A program made the translations under genes and the position numbers. Below the pieces are notes generated by a model. It was given only the letters and a program-made list of their open reading frames with translations. It was not told the DNA's origin and made no database searches. A DNA stretch of 64,000 nt, taken from contig CAINGU010000043.1 of the NCBI GenBank assembly GCA_903848645.1, positions 1 through 64,000 of the forward strand. The letters run 5' to 3'. Positions within the stretch are counted from its first letter, which is position 1. Each line of letters starts with the position of its first letter. Positions 51,600 to 60,878 of the stretch are shown here, in pieces. The DNA is from an uncultured cyanobacterium (GTDB lineage Bacteria; Cyanobacteriota; Cyanobacteriia; Cyanobacteriales; Nostocaceae).

Positions 51600-52136
51600 T
51601 CAATTGGCTTCTTCAATATTTGGCCACGTGCGAACCCTAAACCCATTTGTCTTTGCGTGACTTGTAAAATCAAATTTTTGAATGAGTTTATGAATTTCTT
51701 CGCCATAATAACCCTCTCCAATCTTTTCTAAAAGCTCAATTTGAGAACGCTCAAGCTGAATTTCATTCTGTCCAAACCATTTAACTACTTTCAGATCATA
51801 TAAAACACCTAAAAACTCAAACATTTCATTGACAGTGTGAGCATTGAAATCATAATCACGGTCTAACCACTGACTAATCTTGGTAGGGCTACCTTTGATT
51901 AAATAGTCAGAAGTTTTTAACTTGTATTTGTTGTGAGTATGGCCATTGTCGTATTTTGAACTGAGTCGATGTAGCAAATTCGCTGCTTGTTGGACACCAC
52001 GACAAAAGTAAGCGGAATAATCTGTAGCAATTCTTGGATCGTAAAATTCCCTTATGATTCCATCTTCTCCAGAGATACCAGTTTGATTTTCACAGAAAAT
52101 AGGTAAATTTATAAATTTACTATCACCAATATTTTT
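51600..52136 (-). CDS. Unknown protein with no usable ATG start
   Basis: The frame is open from a TAA just above 52136 to the stop at 51600, about 178 codons. It contains no ATG before the middle; a TTG at 51977 would give only 125 residues. The upstream part reads like real protein (KFINLPIFCENQTGISGEDG, then IIREFYDPRIATDYSAYFCR), continuous with HRLSSKYDNGH and later NEMFEFLGVLYDLKVVKWFG. So either a rare start (ATT at 52130) is used, or the 5' end was lost. A TATAAT on the minus strand lies only 8-13 bp upstream of the open frame. I recognise no family. Confidence 0.5.
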   Translation of the reverse strand, partial: KNIGDSKFINLPIFCENQTGISGEDGIIREFYDPRIATDYSAYFCRGVQQAANLLHRLSSKYDNGHTHNKYKLKTSDYLIKGSPTKISQWLDRDYDFNAHTVNEMFEFLGVLYDLKVVKWFGQNEIQLERSQIELLEKIGEGYYGEEIHKLIQKFDFTSHAKTNGFRVRTWPNIEEAN

Positions 52137-52143
52137 TTATTGT

Positions 52144-52171
52144 ATTATACTTGTAAATTCAGTAATCTTAA
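52144..52171 (-). promoter_or_regulatory. Possible promoter before the ATG-less gene
   Basis: Minus-strand TATAAT (52144-52149) with TTAAGA (52166-52171) 16 bp upstream, overlapping the stop codon of the S1-domain gene. If used, the transcript would start almost at the beginning of the open frame. Confidence 0.4.
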
Positions 52172-52485
52172 CCAGCTAAAGTAGGAATCTTCAAAGGTAC
52201 AAGAGCTTTATGCAGTACGCTAGGTTTTGCACTTAAATACACCTCGCGGGAATTACTCTCATTATATCCAACCACAACCGCGCCTATATTTTTACCAATT
52301 TCTGGATACATTTCTGAACTCATTCCCCCTTCATCTAAAAAGTCAGGGATTTTGATCAACCCCTTAACTAAAGACTCATCAATATTGACAAAAACGCCAA
52401 AGGGTGTATGAAATTCTACTTTTCCCAGAACAAACTGACCTAGCTTATATTTAGATTTAATATTTTCCCAACTTGTACTATCCAT
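52168..52485 (-). CDS. S1 RNA-binding domain protein
   Basis: The 105-residue product is essentially one S1 domain. It reads YKLGQFVLGKVEFHTPFGVF (about 13-32), VNIDESLVKGLIKIPDF, and VVVGYNESNSREVYLSAKPS (about 70-89), following the OB-fold pattern of strand, GVFV, GLI, then a V-DE/N-RE-LS type ending. It should bind single-stranded RNA or nucleic acid in the cytoplasm. Being a lone S1 domain without an enzyme, it may be a small regulator. It lies directly upstream of the ATG-less gene on the same strand, 31 bp apart. Confidence 0.82.
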   Translation of the reverse strand: MDSTSWENIKSKYKLGQFVLGKVEFHTPFGVFVNIDESLVKGLIKIPDFLDEGGMSSEMYPEIGKNIGAVVVGYNESNSREVYLSAKPSVLHKALVPLKIPTLAG

Positions 52486-52706
52486 AAAAAATCATATTCA
52501 CCCAAGTTGTTAGTTATCAAGTTAAGGCTTGTACAGGCTATGATACGTAATTATTGATGAAATCCCAGTCTTCATCCTGTAAATCCTTAAATCCTGGTCA
52601 TCCTGATTCAGACAATTTCACATACAACAGCCAAATTGAGAAAAAAGTCAAATAGTCTTAATTTTGGTTACAGTTAGATCACAAATAAATCGTGAGGGGT
52701 GATACT

Positions 52707-54290
52707 ATGCGTGTTTTGCTAGTTTATCCAATATTTCCAAGCACCTTTTGGTCTTATGAGAAAATTCTGGCACTAGTTGACAGAAAGGTGTTGTTACCAC
52801 CATTGGGTTTGGTGACAGTAGCGGCAATTTTGCCCCAAGAGTGGGAGTTTAAGCTTGTAGATCGTAACATCCGCGCTGCTACAGAGGAAGAATGGGCATG
52901 GGCAGATATGGTAATTTTCTCCGCCATGATTGTCCAAAAACAAGACTTACTAGAGCAAATTCGGGAAGCGAAACGACGCGGTAAGTTGGTGGCTTTGGGT
53001 GGTCCTTATCCTACCTCCACACCCCATGAAGTGGAAGCAGCAGGGGCAGATTACCTGATTCTCGATGAAGGGGAACTGACTTTACCCATGTTTGTGGAAG
53101 CAGTCAAACGGGGGGAAAAATCTGGAGTTTTCCGGGCTGCTGAAAAGCCTGATGTTACTAGTACACCTATTCCCCGCTTTGATTTATTAGAGTTTAATGC
53201 CTATGATATGATGTCGGTGCAGTTTTCGCGGGGTTGTCCTTTCCAGTGCGAATTTTGTGACATCATTGTTTTATATGGACGCAAACCCAGAACCAAAACA
53301 CCAGCACAACTTTTAGCCGAGTTAGATTATCTCTATGATTTAGGTTGGCGGCGGGGTGTGTTTATGGTGGATGATAATTTTATTGGCAACAAGCGGAATG
53401 TGAAATTGTTGCTGAAAGAGTTAAAAGTTTGGATGGCAGATCATCAATATCCTTTCAATTTTGACACAGAAGCTTCCATTGATTTGGCACAAGATCAAGA
53501 GATGATGGAGTTGATGGTTGATTGTGGATTTAAAGCTGTATTTTTGGGCATTGAAACCCCAGATGAAGATAGTTTACAACTAACGAAGAAATTCCAAAAT
53601 ACTCGCAGTTCCTTAACTGAGTCTGTAGAAACCATTATCAAAGCTGGACTGCGGCCAATGGCTGGGTTTATTATTGGTTTTGATGGTGAAAAAGCGGGTG
53701 CAGGCGATCGCATTGTCCGTTTTGCTGAACTCGCAGCCATCCCTTCTACTACCTTTGCGATGTTGCAAGCGTTACCTAATACCGCTTTATGGCATCGTTT
53801 GACCAAAGAAGGAAGATTGCGGGAAAACCAAGACGGGAACATCAATCAAACCACATTGATGAATTTCATTCCTACCCGTCCTCTAGAAGAATTGGCTAGA
53901 GAATATGTGGAAGCTTTCTGTGCTTTGTATGACCCTGCTGCTTATTTAGATCGCACCTATCGCTGTTTTATGATGTTGGGTTCTCCCAAATACACAGCAC
54001 CAGCAAAAATGCCAGAATGGGTAGTTGTCAGAGCCTTATTAATTGTAATTTGGCGACAAGGATTTAAACGAGAAACTCGTTGGAAATTCTGGCATCACTT
54101 CTTTAGTATTCTCAAGCATAACCCCAAGGTAATCGAACAATACGTTTCTACCTGCGCTCACATTGAGCATTTCATGGAATATCGGCAAATTGTCCGCGAT
54201 GAAATTGAAAGTCAATTAGCCGCGTATTTAGCCCAAGGTGCAGAAACACCTTATGTTCCTGTGAAGGAAAAAGTCGAAGCTGTAGTTTAA
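52707..54290 (+). CDS. B12-binding-domain radical SAM protein (DUF4070 type)
   Basis: The 527-residue product starts at the ATG at 52707 with GAGGGG eight bases upstream. It has an N-terminal cobalamin-binding-like Rossmann domain (about 1-150: LPPLGLVTVAAILP, VALGGPYPTSTP). The radical SAM core has the 4Fe-4S motif CPFQCEFC (Cys177, Cys181, Cys184), followed by VFMVDDNFIGNKRN and MAGFIIGFDGE. A C-terminal DUF4070 domain lies at about 370-500. HpnP, the hopanoid C-2 methylase, has this same layout, but cyanobacteria carry several related paralogues, so the substrate is open. It is transcribed alone. Confidence 0.88.
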   Translation: MRVLLVYPIFPSTFWSYEKILALVDRKVLLPPLGLVTVAAILPQEWEFKLVDRNIRAATEEEWAWADMVIFSAMIVQKQDLLEQIREAKRRGKLVALGGPYPTSTPHEVEAAGADYLILDEGELTLPMFVEAVKRGEKSGVFRAAEKPDVTSTPIPRFDLLEFNAYDMMSVQFSRGCPFQCEFCDIIVLYGRKPRTKTPAQLLAELDYLYDLGWRRGVFMVDDNFIGNKRNVKLLLKELKVWMADHQYPFNFDTEASIDLAQDQEMMELMVDCGFKAVFLGIETPDEDSLQLTKKFQNTRSSLTESVETIIKAGLRPMAGFIIGFDGEKAGAGDRIVRFAELAAIPSTTFAMLQALPNTALWHRLTKEGRLRENQDGNINQTTLMNFIPTRPLEELAREYVEAFCALYDPAAYLDRTYRCFMMLGSPKYTAPAKMPEWVVVRALLIVIWRQGFKRETRWKFWHHFFSILKHNPKVIEQYVSTCAHIEHFMEYRQIVRDEIESQLAAYLAQGAETPYVPVKEKVEAVV

Positions 54291-54298
54291 TAATACCC

Positions 54299-54331
54299 AG
54301 ATCCCCAACTTCTCAAAGAAGTCGGGGATCT
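54299..54331. terminator. AGATCCCCAACTTC...GAAGTCGGGGATCT palindrome between convergent genes
   Basis: A 14-bp stem with one mismatch lies in the 39-bp gap between the radical SAM gene and the opposing kinase gene, and its right end overlaps the kinase stop codon (54330-54332). It is a likely bidirectional terminator; copy 3 of the family. Confidence 0.6.
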
Positions 54332-55493
54332 AATTTGTTATCGGCAAATTCACTGTAAATGTTGAACCTACTCCCACTTGACTATCAACTGTAATCTCCC
54401 CTCCGTGGGCTATAACGCACTGTTTGACAATTGTTAACCCTAAACCACTACCGGGAATTATCCCCACGTTTTCTCCTCGATGAAATGGTTGAAATAGTTG
54501 TTTTTGGTCTGCTTCTGTAATCCCAATTCCCTGATCTTGAAACTTTAAAATTACGGTTTTTTCTTGTTTAATTAATTCAAATAGGACTGTACCACTAGGA
54601 AGTGAATATTTAATAGCATTATTGAGTAAATTACTGATAATATGCTTTGATAGGGTTTCATCTCCTAAGAATTCAAAACAGTGTTCAGAACTCGTAAAAA
54701 TTAAATTCAACTGTTTTTCTTGGGCAAATAATTGAGATTGTTCTACTAATTCATGGCATAATTTTTCTAGGTTGATTATCTGTGGCTGATAGGATAATTT
54801 ACCCGAATCAGATTTGCCAATTAATAAAGCTTCATCTAATAGATTTGATACATTTTTGATAGCGGAACGAATGAGTTGCAAATGATTTATTTTTCCATCA
54901 TTTGACAGTTCTTCATTATGCTTTTGTAGTAATCCGGCTGCTAGAAGAATAGTATTTAAAGGATTACGAATATCATGGGAAAGCATGGAAACAAATTCAG
55001 ATTTAAGCTGATTAATTTCTTGAGCTTTTAAGAGTTCCGTAGTTCTTTCTTCGACTTGAGTTTCTAATGTTTGATTAACTTGATGTAGTTGTTCTAAAAA
55101 TTGTTTACGTTCTATCGCATATCGCACAGAACGCACCAATGTATCTGGATTTACGTGTCTTTTGACTAGATAATCTTGCGCTCCCTGTCTGACGGCTTCT
55201 ATGGCTAATTCTTCATCATTTGTGTTAGTCAGAACTATGATGGGATTGCTAGGATTTTGCTGGAGTAATTGTGGTATGGAAGCTAATCCTTCACTGTCAG
55301 GAAGGGTTAAATCTAATAAAATTACATCGTATTTTTCGCTGTTTAATTGGTTGATTCCGTCTTGAAGTCTTTGGACATGAACTAAACTAAAATTTTGAGA
55401 TTTTGTGAGTTTAATAAACTCTTTTAATAACCTGGCTTCTGCTAAGTTATCTTCAATTAATAGGATTTTTAGTGTGGAAGTTGCGGTAATCAT
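54330..55493 (-). CDS. Receiver domain-histidine kinase hybrid
   Basis: The 387-residue product has an N-terminal receiver domain (about 8-125, acidic pocket IEDN, phosphoacceptor Asp61 in LLDLTLPDSEG, Thr89 and Lys111). A coiled linker (about 130-160) follows, then a HisKA domain with His173 in MLSHDIRNPLN and an HATPase domain (N-box LLNNAIKY, G1 DQGIGI, G2 GSGLGLTIVKQ). There is no sensor or membrane segment, so it probably receives signal through its receiver and relays it. It lies about 200 bp downstream of the phytochrome-response regulator pair on the same strand and may extend that signalling set. Confidence 0.92.
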   Translation of the reverse strand: MITATSTLKILLIEDNLAEARLLKEFIKLTKSQNFSLVHVQRLQDGINQLNSEKYDVILLDLTLPDSEGLASIPQLLQQNPSNPIIVLTNTNDEELAIEAVRQGAQDYLVKRHVNPDTLVRSVRYAIERKQFLEQLHQVNQTLETQVEERTTELLKAQEINQLKSEFVSMLSHDIRNPLNTILLAAGLLQKHNEELSNDGKINHLQLIRSAIKNVSNLLDEALLIGKSDSGKLSYQPQIINLEKLCHELVEQSQLFAQEKQLNLIFTSSEHCFEFLGDETLSKHIISNLLNNAIKYSLPSGTVLFELIKQEKTVILKFQDQGIGITEADQKQLFQPFHRGENVGIIPGSGLGLTIVKQCVIAHGGEITVDSQVGVGSTFTVNLPITN

Positions 55494-55651
55494 TTCCTGG
55501 TTTTACCTCTTGCGAGTTTTGAGTAAGATAAAGTTTTGTTAGATTAGTTTTCAAGGATATATTGAATATAGCAGTATCCACTTGAAGAAGATATAAAATT
55601 TACAGTAAAAGACTATTATTGCTGATTCTTTCTTCTTCCTGACTCTTGACT

Positions 55652-55671
55652 GGGCGCAGACCCTGCGCCCC
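55652..55671. repeat. GGGCGCAG/CTGCGCCC palindrome, copy 2
   Basis: It sits in the kinase-response regulator gap with flanking TGACTCTTGACT; the same family as 14651 and 63445. Confidence 0.65.
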
Positions 55672-55688
55672 TAACTCCTGCTATAGTG

Positions 55689-56141
55689 TTATTTTGATGG
55701 TAAAGTCACGATAGAAAACCAAAAGTCCTCAATACCTTTGATGATTTGGAATAGCTCACTTAGATTACGAGATTTAGTAATGTAGCAGTTGGCGTTTAAG
55801 TCATAACTATGGAAAATATCATCATCATTTTTGGAGGTAGTCAAAATGATGACAGGAATGCGTTTTAGTTGAGGATCAGATTTAATTTCTGCTAATACCT
55901 CTCTTCCGTCTTCTTTGGGTAAATTCAAATCTAATAAAATTAAATCAGGGCGTTGTACATTAGCATATTCTCCTTGTTGACGGAGGTAAGCCATAGCCTT
56001 TATACCATCTGTAACTGTGACTACTTGATGAGGTAATGAACTGGTTTTTAATGCTTCTTGAATGAGACGAACATCAGCTTTATTGTCCTCTACTAAAAAG
56101 ATTATTTTGTGTGTGTTTTTTTTTGCTATTTCAACGCTCAT
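55689..56141 (-). CDS. Response regulator (Rcp1-like), coupled to the phytochrome
   Basis: The 150-residue single-domain receiver starts at the ATG at 56141, with AGAGGG seven bases before; a 14-codon longer frame lies inside the phytochrome gene. It has IIFLVEDNKADVRL (acidic pocket Glu18-Asp19), phosphoacceptor Asp71 in LILLDLNLPKEDG, ILTTSKNDDD and CYITKSRNLSEL (Lys near 117). The VEDN-ADVRLIQEAL and LNLPKEDGREVL patterns are those of Rcp-type regulators that take phosphate from phytochromes. Its start overlaps the phytochrome end by 11 bp, so the two are translationally coupled. Confidence 0.93.
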   Translation of the reverse strand: MSVEIAKKNTHKIIFLVEDNKADVRLIQEALKTSSLPHQVVTVTDGIKAMAYLRQQGEYANVQRPDLILLDLNLPKEDGREVLAEIKSDPQLKRIPVIILTTSKNDDDIFHSYDLNANCYITKSRNLSELFQIIKGIEDFWFSIVTLPSK

Positions 56142-58395
56142 GATCATACCCTCTGATGGGAATTGTAAAGTAGAAAGTTGCACCTTGACCGAGTTGTGAC
56201 TCTACCCAAATCCGTCCCCGATGACATTCGATAATTTTCTTACAAATAGCCAAACCCATTCCTGTACCTGGATATTCATCTCTGGTGTGTAAACGTTGGA
56301 AGATGATAAAAATGCGATCGCTAAATTGCGGATCTAAACCAATTCCGTTATCTTCAACTGAAAATAACCATTCATCTTCTAATCTTTTCGCACTAATATG
56401 AATCTTTAGTGGTTGACTATTGTGGAACTTCATAGCGTTACAAATGAGGTTCAAAAATAGCTGGATTAATTGTGTTTCATCAGCCATAACTGTGGGTAAA
56501 GGATCATGGGTAATAATTGCGCCGGTTTCCACAATGCGTTGACGTAAATTCTTCAAAGTCCGATTTAAAGCTGTTTCTACTGCGGTGACTTGAAAAGCAA
56601 TTCCTAATGTATCTACTTTGGAATATGCGAGTATGTCATCAATCAAGGTCTGCATTAAACTTACACCTTCAACAACATAACTGATAAACTCTTTTCCATC
56701 TGCATCTAGTTCTGCTTCATAACGCATTTCCAAAAGTTGCACATAATTAGCTACTTGATTGAGTGGTTCTTGCAAATCATGGGAAGCGACATAGGCAAAT
56801 TTTTTCAATTCTGCATTAGAACGCTGTAAATCTTCAGCTAATTGGGCTAATTCATCAGCTTGATCTAAGACAATATCTATAATGGATGTTCGCAACTTCA
56901 ATGCAGCTTTAACTTCTACATTTTGCCAAGGTAAAGATGTTAATTGAACTATTTCTTTCCATAAATCAAATGATTTGCGGGGACACAACCGGACATTTTC
57001 TTCAGATTCATCAACTGAAAAAGCCTGATGGGGATTTCCACCCCAATTTACAGCTTGAATGACTTCTGGTCGAAACCATAATACATAATTTTTTCTAGAA
57101 ATGAGAATAGCTAATAAACCACTAGCGACATTTTTAAAGCCAATTGCATCTGGATAGATTTTAGGTAAGGAATTTGTGAAAAATACCTCATCTTTTGCAT
57201 TATTTTTTAGCCATTCTACTAAAAAATTTAGTTCTTCCTCTTGCGGAGTATTACCAATCAGAGTATATTTTCCACCAAAACAGATTGCTGCACCTTTAGC
57301 ATTAGTTAAATTGAGGAGATTTATTTGATTTTTGACTAAACCATCAATAAAGTTATGTTCTTGAGACATATATTCAACCAATTGTGATTGCATATGTTTT
57401 AAATTTATTTGATAGTCGTAGTTTTCTGTTTCTTCTTTGCTAGAAATTTCTGAAAATATAATTCTTCCTAAAAATTCACAAGCTTTCCGTAATTCATAGG
57501 AAACATATTTGGGTGATTGATGATGACAGGCAATTAAACCCCAAAGTTTGTTATCTTTAATTAAGGAAATTGTCAAAGATGCACCTACCCCCATATTATG
57601 TAAATATTCTAGATGACAGGGTGCAGGACTTCTGAGAATTGAATTAGTTAAATCAATGGATTTACTGCTAACTGGGTTAATTTTTGGAAAAAGTTCTACT
57701 GATGATTGAACGTTTGTATCGGGGATAATTCTAATAGAGTTTTCTAGAAATAATTGTCGTGCTGGCTGAGGAATATCCGATTCTGGATAATGTAATCCTA
57801 AATAAGGTTCTAAAGTATCTATTTTTTCTTCAGCAATGACAGAACCATGGCCATCATGACTAAATTTATATAACATTACCCTGTCAAATCCGGTTATTTT
57901 GCGGATTTCTTGAACAATGATTTGACTAAAATCGCGGAGACTTTTATTTTTTTCTAACCGATTGGCTGAAGATTTAGCTAAATGATAAAAACTTAAAAAA
58001 GGAATATTTTCTTGATATCCAGTAGGTTCTAATTCTAAGATTAAAAATCCTTCAAAATTACGATAAAAAACTGCATCAAATACTGTATATTCATCTTCTT
58101 TTTTCTTAATCCAAATTTTTGTAGGGTTAATAAAATCCAGATTTTCTTCTGATAACCAAAATTTAATTTTCTGAATTTGGTAAGGATCTAGTAAATCTTC
58201 TAATTCCTCTTTTACTATATCTTCTGGAGATATGCCAAAAGTGCTGAAAGTATTTTTACTAACTTGTAATATTTGTAAATCTGGCTCTTGTAAGACTAAC
58301 AAAATACCATAAGGTTGAATTTCACTAACCAGATGTATTGGTGGTTCTTTTAAGCTGTTGATATTAATATTCTGCTGCTTGACGTTGATATCCAT
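56131..58395 (-). CDS. cphA: Cph1-type phytochrome histidine kinase
   Basis: This red/far-red photoreceptor kinase has 754 residues. The PAS domain spans about 15-125. The GAF domain (about 150-320) holds Asp207 in PESDIPQPAR and the bilin-attachment Cys260 with His261 in SPAPCHLEYLHNMGVGASL, matching Cph1 Cys259. This favours covalent phycocyanobilin. The PHY domain (about 340-510) has the tongue WGG and PRKSF motifs (about 470). HisKA has ASHDLQEPLN (His about 537); HATPase has NLICNAMKF, DNGIGL and GTGMGLAIC. A GGAG site precedes the ATG. It overlaps the Rcp-like gene, and ho1 in this window supplies the chromophore precursor. Confidence 0.95.
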   Translation of the reverse strand: MDINVKQQNININSLKEPPIHLVSEIQPYGILLVLQEPDLQILQVSKNTFSTFGISPEDIVKEELEDLLDPYQIQKIKFWLSEENLDFINPTKIWIKKKEDEYTVFDAVFYRNFEGFLILELEPTGYQENIPFLSFYHLAKSSANRLEKNKSLRDFSQIIVQEIRKITGFDRVMLYKFSHDGHGSVIAEEKIDTLEPYLGLHYPESDIPQPARQLFLENSIRIIPDTNVQSSVELFPKINPVSSKSIDLTNSILRSPAPCHLEYLHNMGVGASLTISLIKDNKLWGLIACHHQSPKYVSYELRKACEFLGRIIFSEISSKEETENYDYQINLKHMQSQLVEYMSQEHNFIDGLVKNQINLLNLTNAKGAAICFGGKYTLIGNTPQEEELNFLVEWLKNNAKDEVFFTNSLPKIYPDAIGFKNVASGLLAILISRKNYVLWFRPEVIQAVNWGGNPHQAFSVDESEENVRLCPRKSFDLWKEIVQLTSLPWQNVEVKAALKLRTSIIDIVLDQADELAQLAEDLQRSNAELKKFAYVASHDLQEPLNQVANYVQLLEMRYEAELDADGKEFISYVVEGVSLMQTLIDDILAYSKVDTLGIAFQVTAVETALNRTLKNLRQRIVETGAIITHDPLPTVMADETQLIQLFLNLICNAMKFHNSQPLKIHISAKRLEDEWLFSVEDNGIGLDPQFSDRIFIIFQRLHTRDEYPGTGMGLAICKKIIECHRGRIWVESQLGQGATFYFTIPIRGYDHER

Positions 58396-58640
58396 AAAGC
58401 CATTTCTCCATGATTTTGGAGTATAAAATATGTAGATTTAATCTAAATTCCTCACACCTCTAAAATTTTTTTTAGTAGCTTTGATAGTGGCAAAGCCTAC
58501 ATTTATAGTTTCTCTTACCTGCTATTCTTGCACAGAAGAACTAACTGTTCCCAAATAGATAGATAAGAAATGTAAAAAAATACCTGAATAAAAGCTCAAG
58601 TATTTATATATCTTTATTAAGAAAAAGATAAGAATCTCAA

Positions 58641-60128
58641 TCAAATCCAAGAACTAAACCACATCCGCATTTTATAACCATCAGCAGAGAGAGGTAAACC
58701 TAGATAAATAGGCATCCAGAAAATAAAGGCAGCGACAATTATAAAAGTTATGGTGACACCTACAAACCGTAATGTGCGATAATAACTCAGCAGACATTGA
58801 TCAACAAACCAAGCGATCGCTATAAATGTAAAGACAACCGCAGACATATAATGGTAGATAAAAGCACACCTTGTTACCTCTACCCAAGGGAGGAAATTAG
58901 CTCCATAATTTATGACTAAAAATAAACCAATCCAAGCATCAAGGTTGAGATTTTTAGGGATAAATAACCGCTTTTTTTCTATTCCTGGCATCGTAATTTT
59001 TATAATCACCATACCAATTAAAAAGATCATAGCTGCTAAACCAAACCACCATAAAAAAGGATTTCCCATAGCATGAACATCATAAATTACCTTACCAGCA
59101 GCATCAGGTAAGGGAGGTCCGAATACAGGTAAGGAATCATGAATACTTTGAGCAGTTTCATAAAAATAAGCCATTGGCCGAGTTAATAACGGCCATTTAT
59201 ACCATGCTGCACAATAAGGATGAACGCTAGGACTATTACCACCTAATTGCAGATGAAATTGTAAAATCTGTTTATGGACTTCAATAAATCCATATCTTTT
59301 ATCAAGTTGGAGATGAGGAATCCAAATCAGACTATAAATAATTACGGGAATAATTCCTAAATAGGAAAACATTTGCCAAATATTTAATTTTGTCAGATTT
59401 TGTAAGGGTATTTTTATAGTATCAGATGGGGAATTATTGGCATAATTTAAAAAGCGTAAATAAGAAAATAATGGCACGCGGGATGTATTGTCAAAAGATT
59501 GCAACCAGCGAATTATCCAAGCTGCTATCCATACACCATAAGTACCAATTAAAAACCATAAACCGTTCCATTTTGTGCCAATAGAAGCCCCAAAACTTAT
59601 TCCAGAGAGAATTAACCAAAACCACCGTTTTTGCTTCTCTAATGCTAATAATAAAAGCCATTGTCCTAGTAAACCGAAGATTACTATATAGACATTACTT
59701 AAAGCATAACGAGATTCTACTAAAAATAATCCGTCACAAGCTGTAAAGAATCCTGCTAATAAAGCAAAACGATGACGATAACTAAATTGATAAGTTAATA
59801 AAGTCACGATTACGGGAATTAATGAACCAGTTAGCGCATTTACCCACCGATAATTCCAAGGGGATAATAAAGAACCTGTGAGACTATTGACAATATCTTT
59901 ACCTATGGGAATATATTTACTAATCCAAATACCCAACCCAATCATATATTGGCTGAGTGGTGGATGAGCATTAAAAAATGGTGTATGAGTAAGATAGTTG
60001 TTACCAAATTTCGCAAAATAAACTTCATCAAATACTAAAGTATTAAATCGGCTTATTCCCCAAAAACGTAAACTAAATGAAAGCAGAAATATGCCTATTA
60101 TGCCTAATCGGAACCAAGTTTTTCTCAT
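58641..60128 (-). CDS. PMT-family (GT39/PMT_2) membrane glycosyltransferase
   Basis: The 495-residue product has about eleven transmembrane helices and the catalytic first-loop acidic pair in LVFDEVYFAKFG (about 31-42), then NAHPPLSQYMIGLG (about 53-66). These features are typical of protein O-mannosyltransferase-like GT-C enzymes that use a lipid-linked sugar donor. The HPP segment and FFTACDGLFLVESRY (about 132-146) also fit. It glycosylates proteins or lipids outside the cytoplasmic membrane; substrates are unknown. It is transcribed alone, with a MITE-like element directly upstream. Confidence 0.88.
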   Translation of the reverse strand: MRKTWFRLGIIGIFLLSFSLRFWGISRFNTLVFDEVYFAKFGNNYLTHTPFFNAHPPLSQYMIGLGIWISKYIPIGKDIVNSLTGSLLSPWNYRWVNALTGSLIPVIVTLLTYQFSYRHRFALLAGFFTACDGLFLVESRYALSNVYIVIFGLLGQWLLLLALEKQKRWFWLILSGISFGASIGTKWNGLWFLIGTYGVWIAAWIIRWLQSFDNTSRVPLFSYLRFLNYANNSPSDTIKIPLQNLTKLNIWQMFSYLGIIPVIIYSLIWIPHLQLDKRYGFIEVHKQILQFHLQLGGNSPSVHPYCAAWYKWPLLTRPMAYFYETAQSIHDSLPVFGPPLPDAAGKVIYDVHAMGNPFLWWFGLAAMIFLIGMVIIKITMPGIEKKRLFIPKNLNLDAWIGLFLVINYGANFLPWVEVTRCAFIYHYMSAVVFTFIAIAWFVDQCLLSYYRTLRFVGVTITFIIVAAFIFWMPIYLGLPLSADGYKMRMWFSSWI

Positions 60129-60168
60129 GATGTTTTTCAGGTGTTTTTGAAAAAACTAACAATAAAAA

Positions 60169-60367
60169 TAGGGTGTTTGAAAAGTATTCGGCGATTAGAA
60201 CGATGCCTCCGGCTCCCGTTAGGGATACGCTACTACACAAACTAAGTCCACCTGCGTGGACTAATCAAAAATCAAGGATTTCACCCACGCAGGTGGGTTT
60301 TGCCTGTGTAGACGCGGTTTCTAACCGCCCAGAGATATATGAATTTAGACTTTTCAAACATCCTCTA
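60169..60367. mobile_element. MITE-like element B, copy 2
   Basis: About 199 bp with inverted ends AGGGTGTTTGAAAAGT and ACTTTTCAAACATCCTCT. The interior matches 31378-31578 (GATGCCTCCGGCTCCCGTTA, GTCCACCTGCGTGGAC, CACCCACGCAGGTGGG). Half of the AGTCGGGGATCT palindrome family abuts its right end (60370-60381). It occupies most of the 310-bp gap before the next gene. Confidence 0.8.
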
Positions 60368-60438
60368 AAAAGTCGGGGATCTTGTTGTCCACAAATGTAG
60401 AATAATAGCTCTAATACAGTGAGAAAACTTAATCTACT

Positions 60439-60843
60439 ATGTCACAATTAGAGCGATTGCAAAAAATGGCAGAAGATGAACTAACGGAGTATAGCACTGA
60501 TGCCCGCAAGATGGAAAAACTCCGCCGGAAGATTGGTTTATCGGTATCATTAGCAGAACAGCGGCAACTAAAAGCGACGTTATTAGCTACAATACCATCT
60601 AGTAAAATTGCAGGAATTGTGGAGGAGCAAAGACAAGTCGTGGCCTTGCCATTTTGGGGCATTGCTGGTTTGGGTTTGTTATTGGGGATTTCCCTGAATC
60701 AACCCATTGGCTTATTAGCAGCTATCGGAGGGACTGTCGTGGCTTTTAGAATTCAAACATGGGGTTGGCAATTACAGGCAAATCGTCTATTATTACGGAC
60801 ATTAGAAGATATTGAAATCCGGATTTCTCAACCTAGTAATTAA
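60439..60843 (+). CDS. Small membrane protein, partner of the TerB-like gene
   Basis: The 134-residue product has an N-terminal helical, charged region (about 1-58, KMAEDELTEYSTDARKMEKL) and two hydrophobic segments (about 70-90 and 93-108, LPFWGIAGLGLLLGISL, IGLLAAIGGTVVAF). It ends with LLRTLEDIEIRISQP. I know no family. The gene is followed 35 bp later by the acidic TerB-like gene on the same strand. Both were duplicated together at 62069-63407, where the copy of this gene lost its first half. Co-duplication suggests that they work together, perhaps as a membrane anchor. Confidence 0.75.
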   Translation: MSQLERLQKMAEDELTEYSTDARKMEKLRRKIGLSVSLAEQRQLKATLLATIPSSKIAGIVEEQRQVVALPFWGIAGLGLLLGISLNQPIGLLAAIGGTVVAFRIQTWGWQLQANRLLLRTLEDIEIRISQPSN

Positions 60844-60878
60844 GTACAAACAACAAATTAATTGAGGAGATAGAAGTT

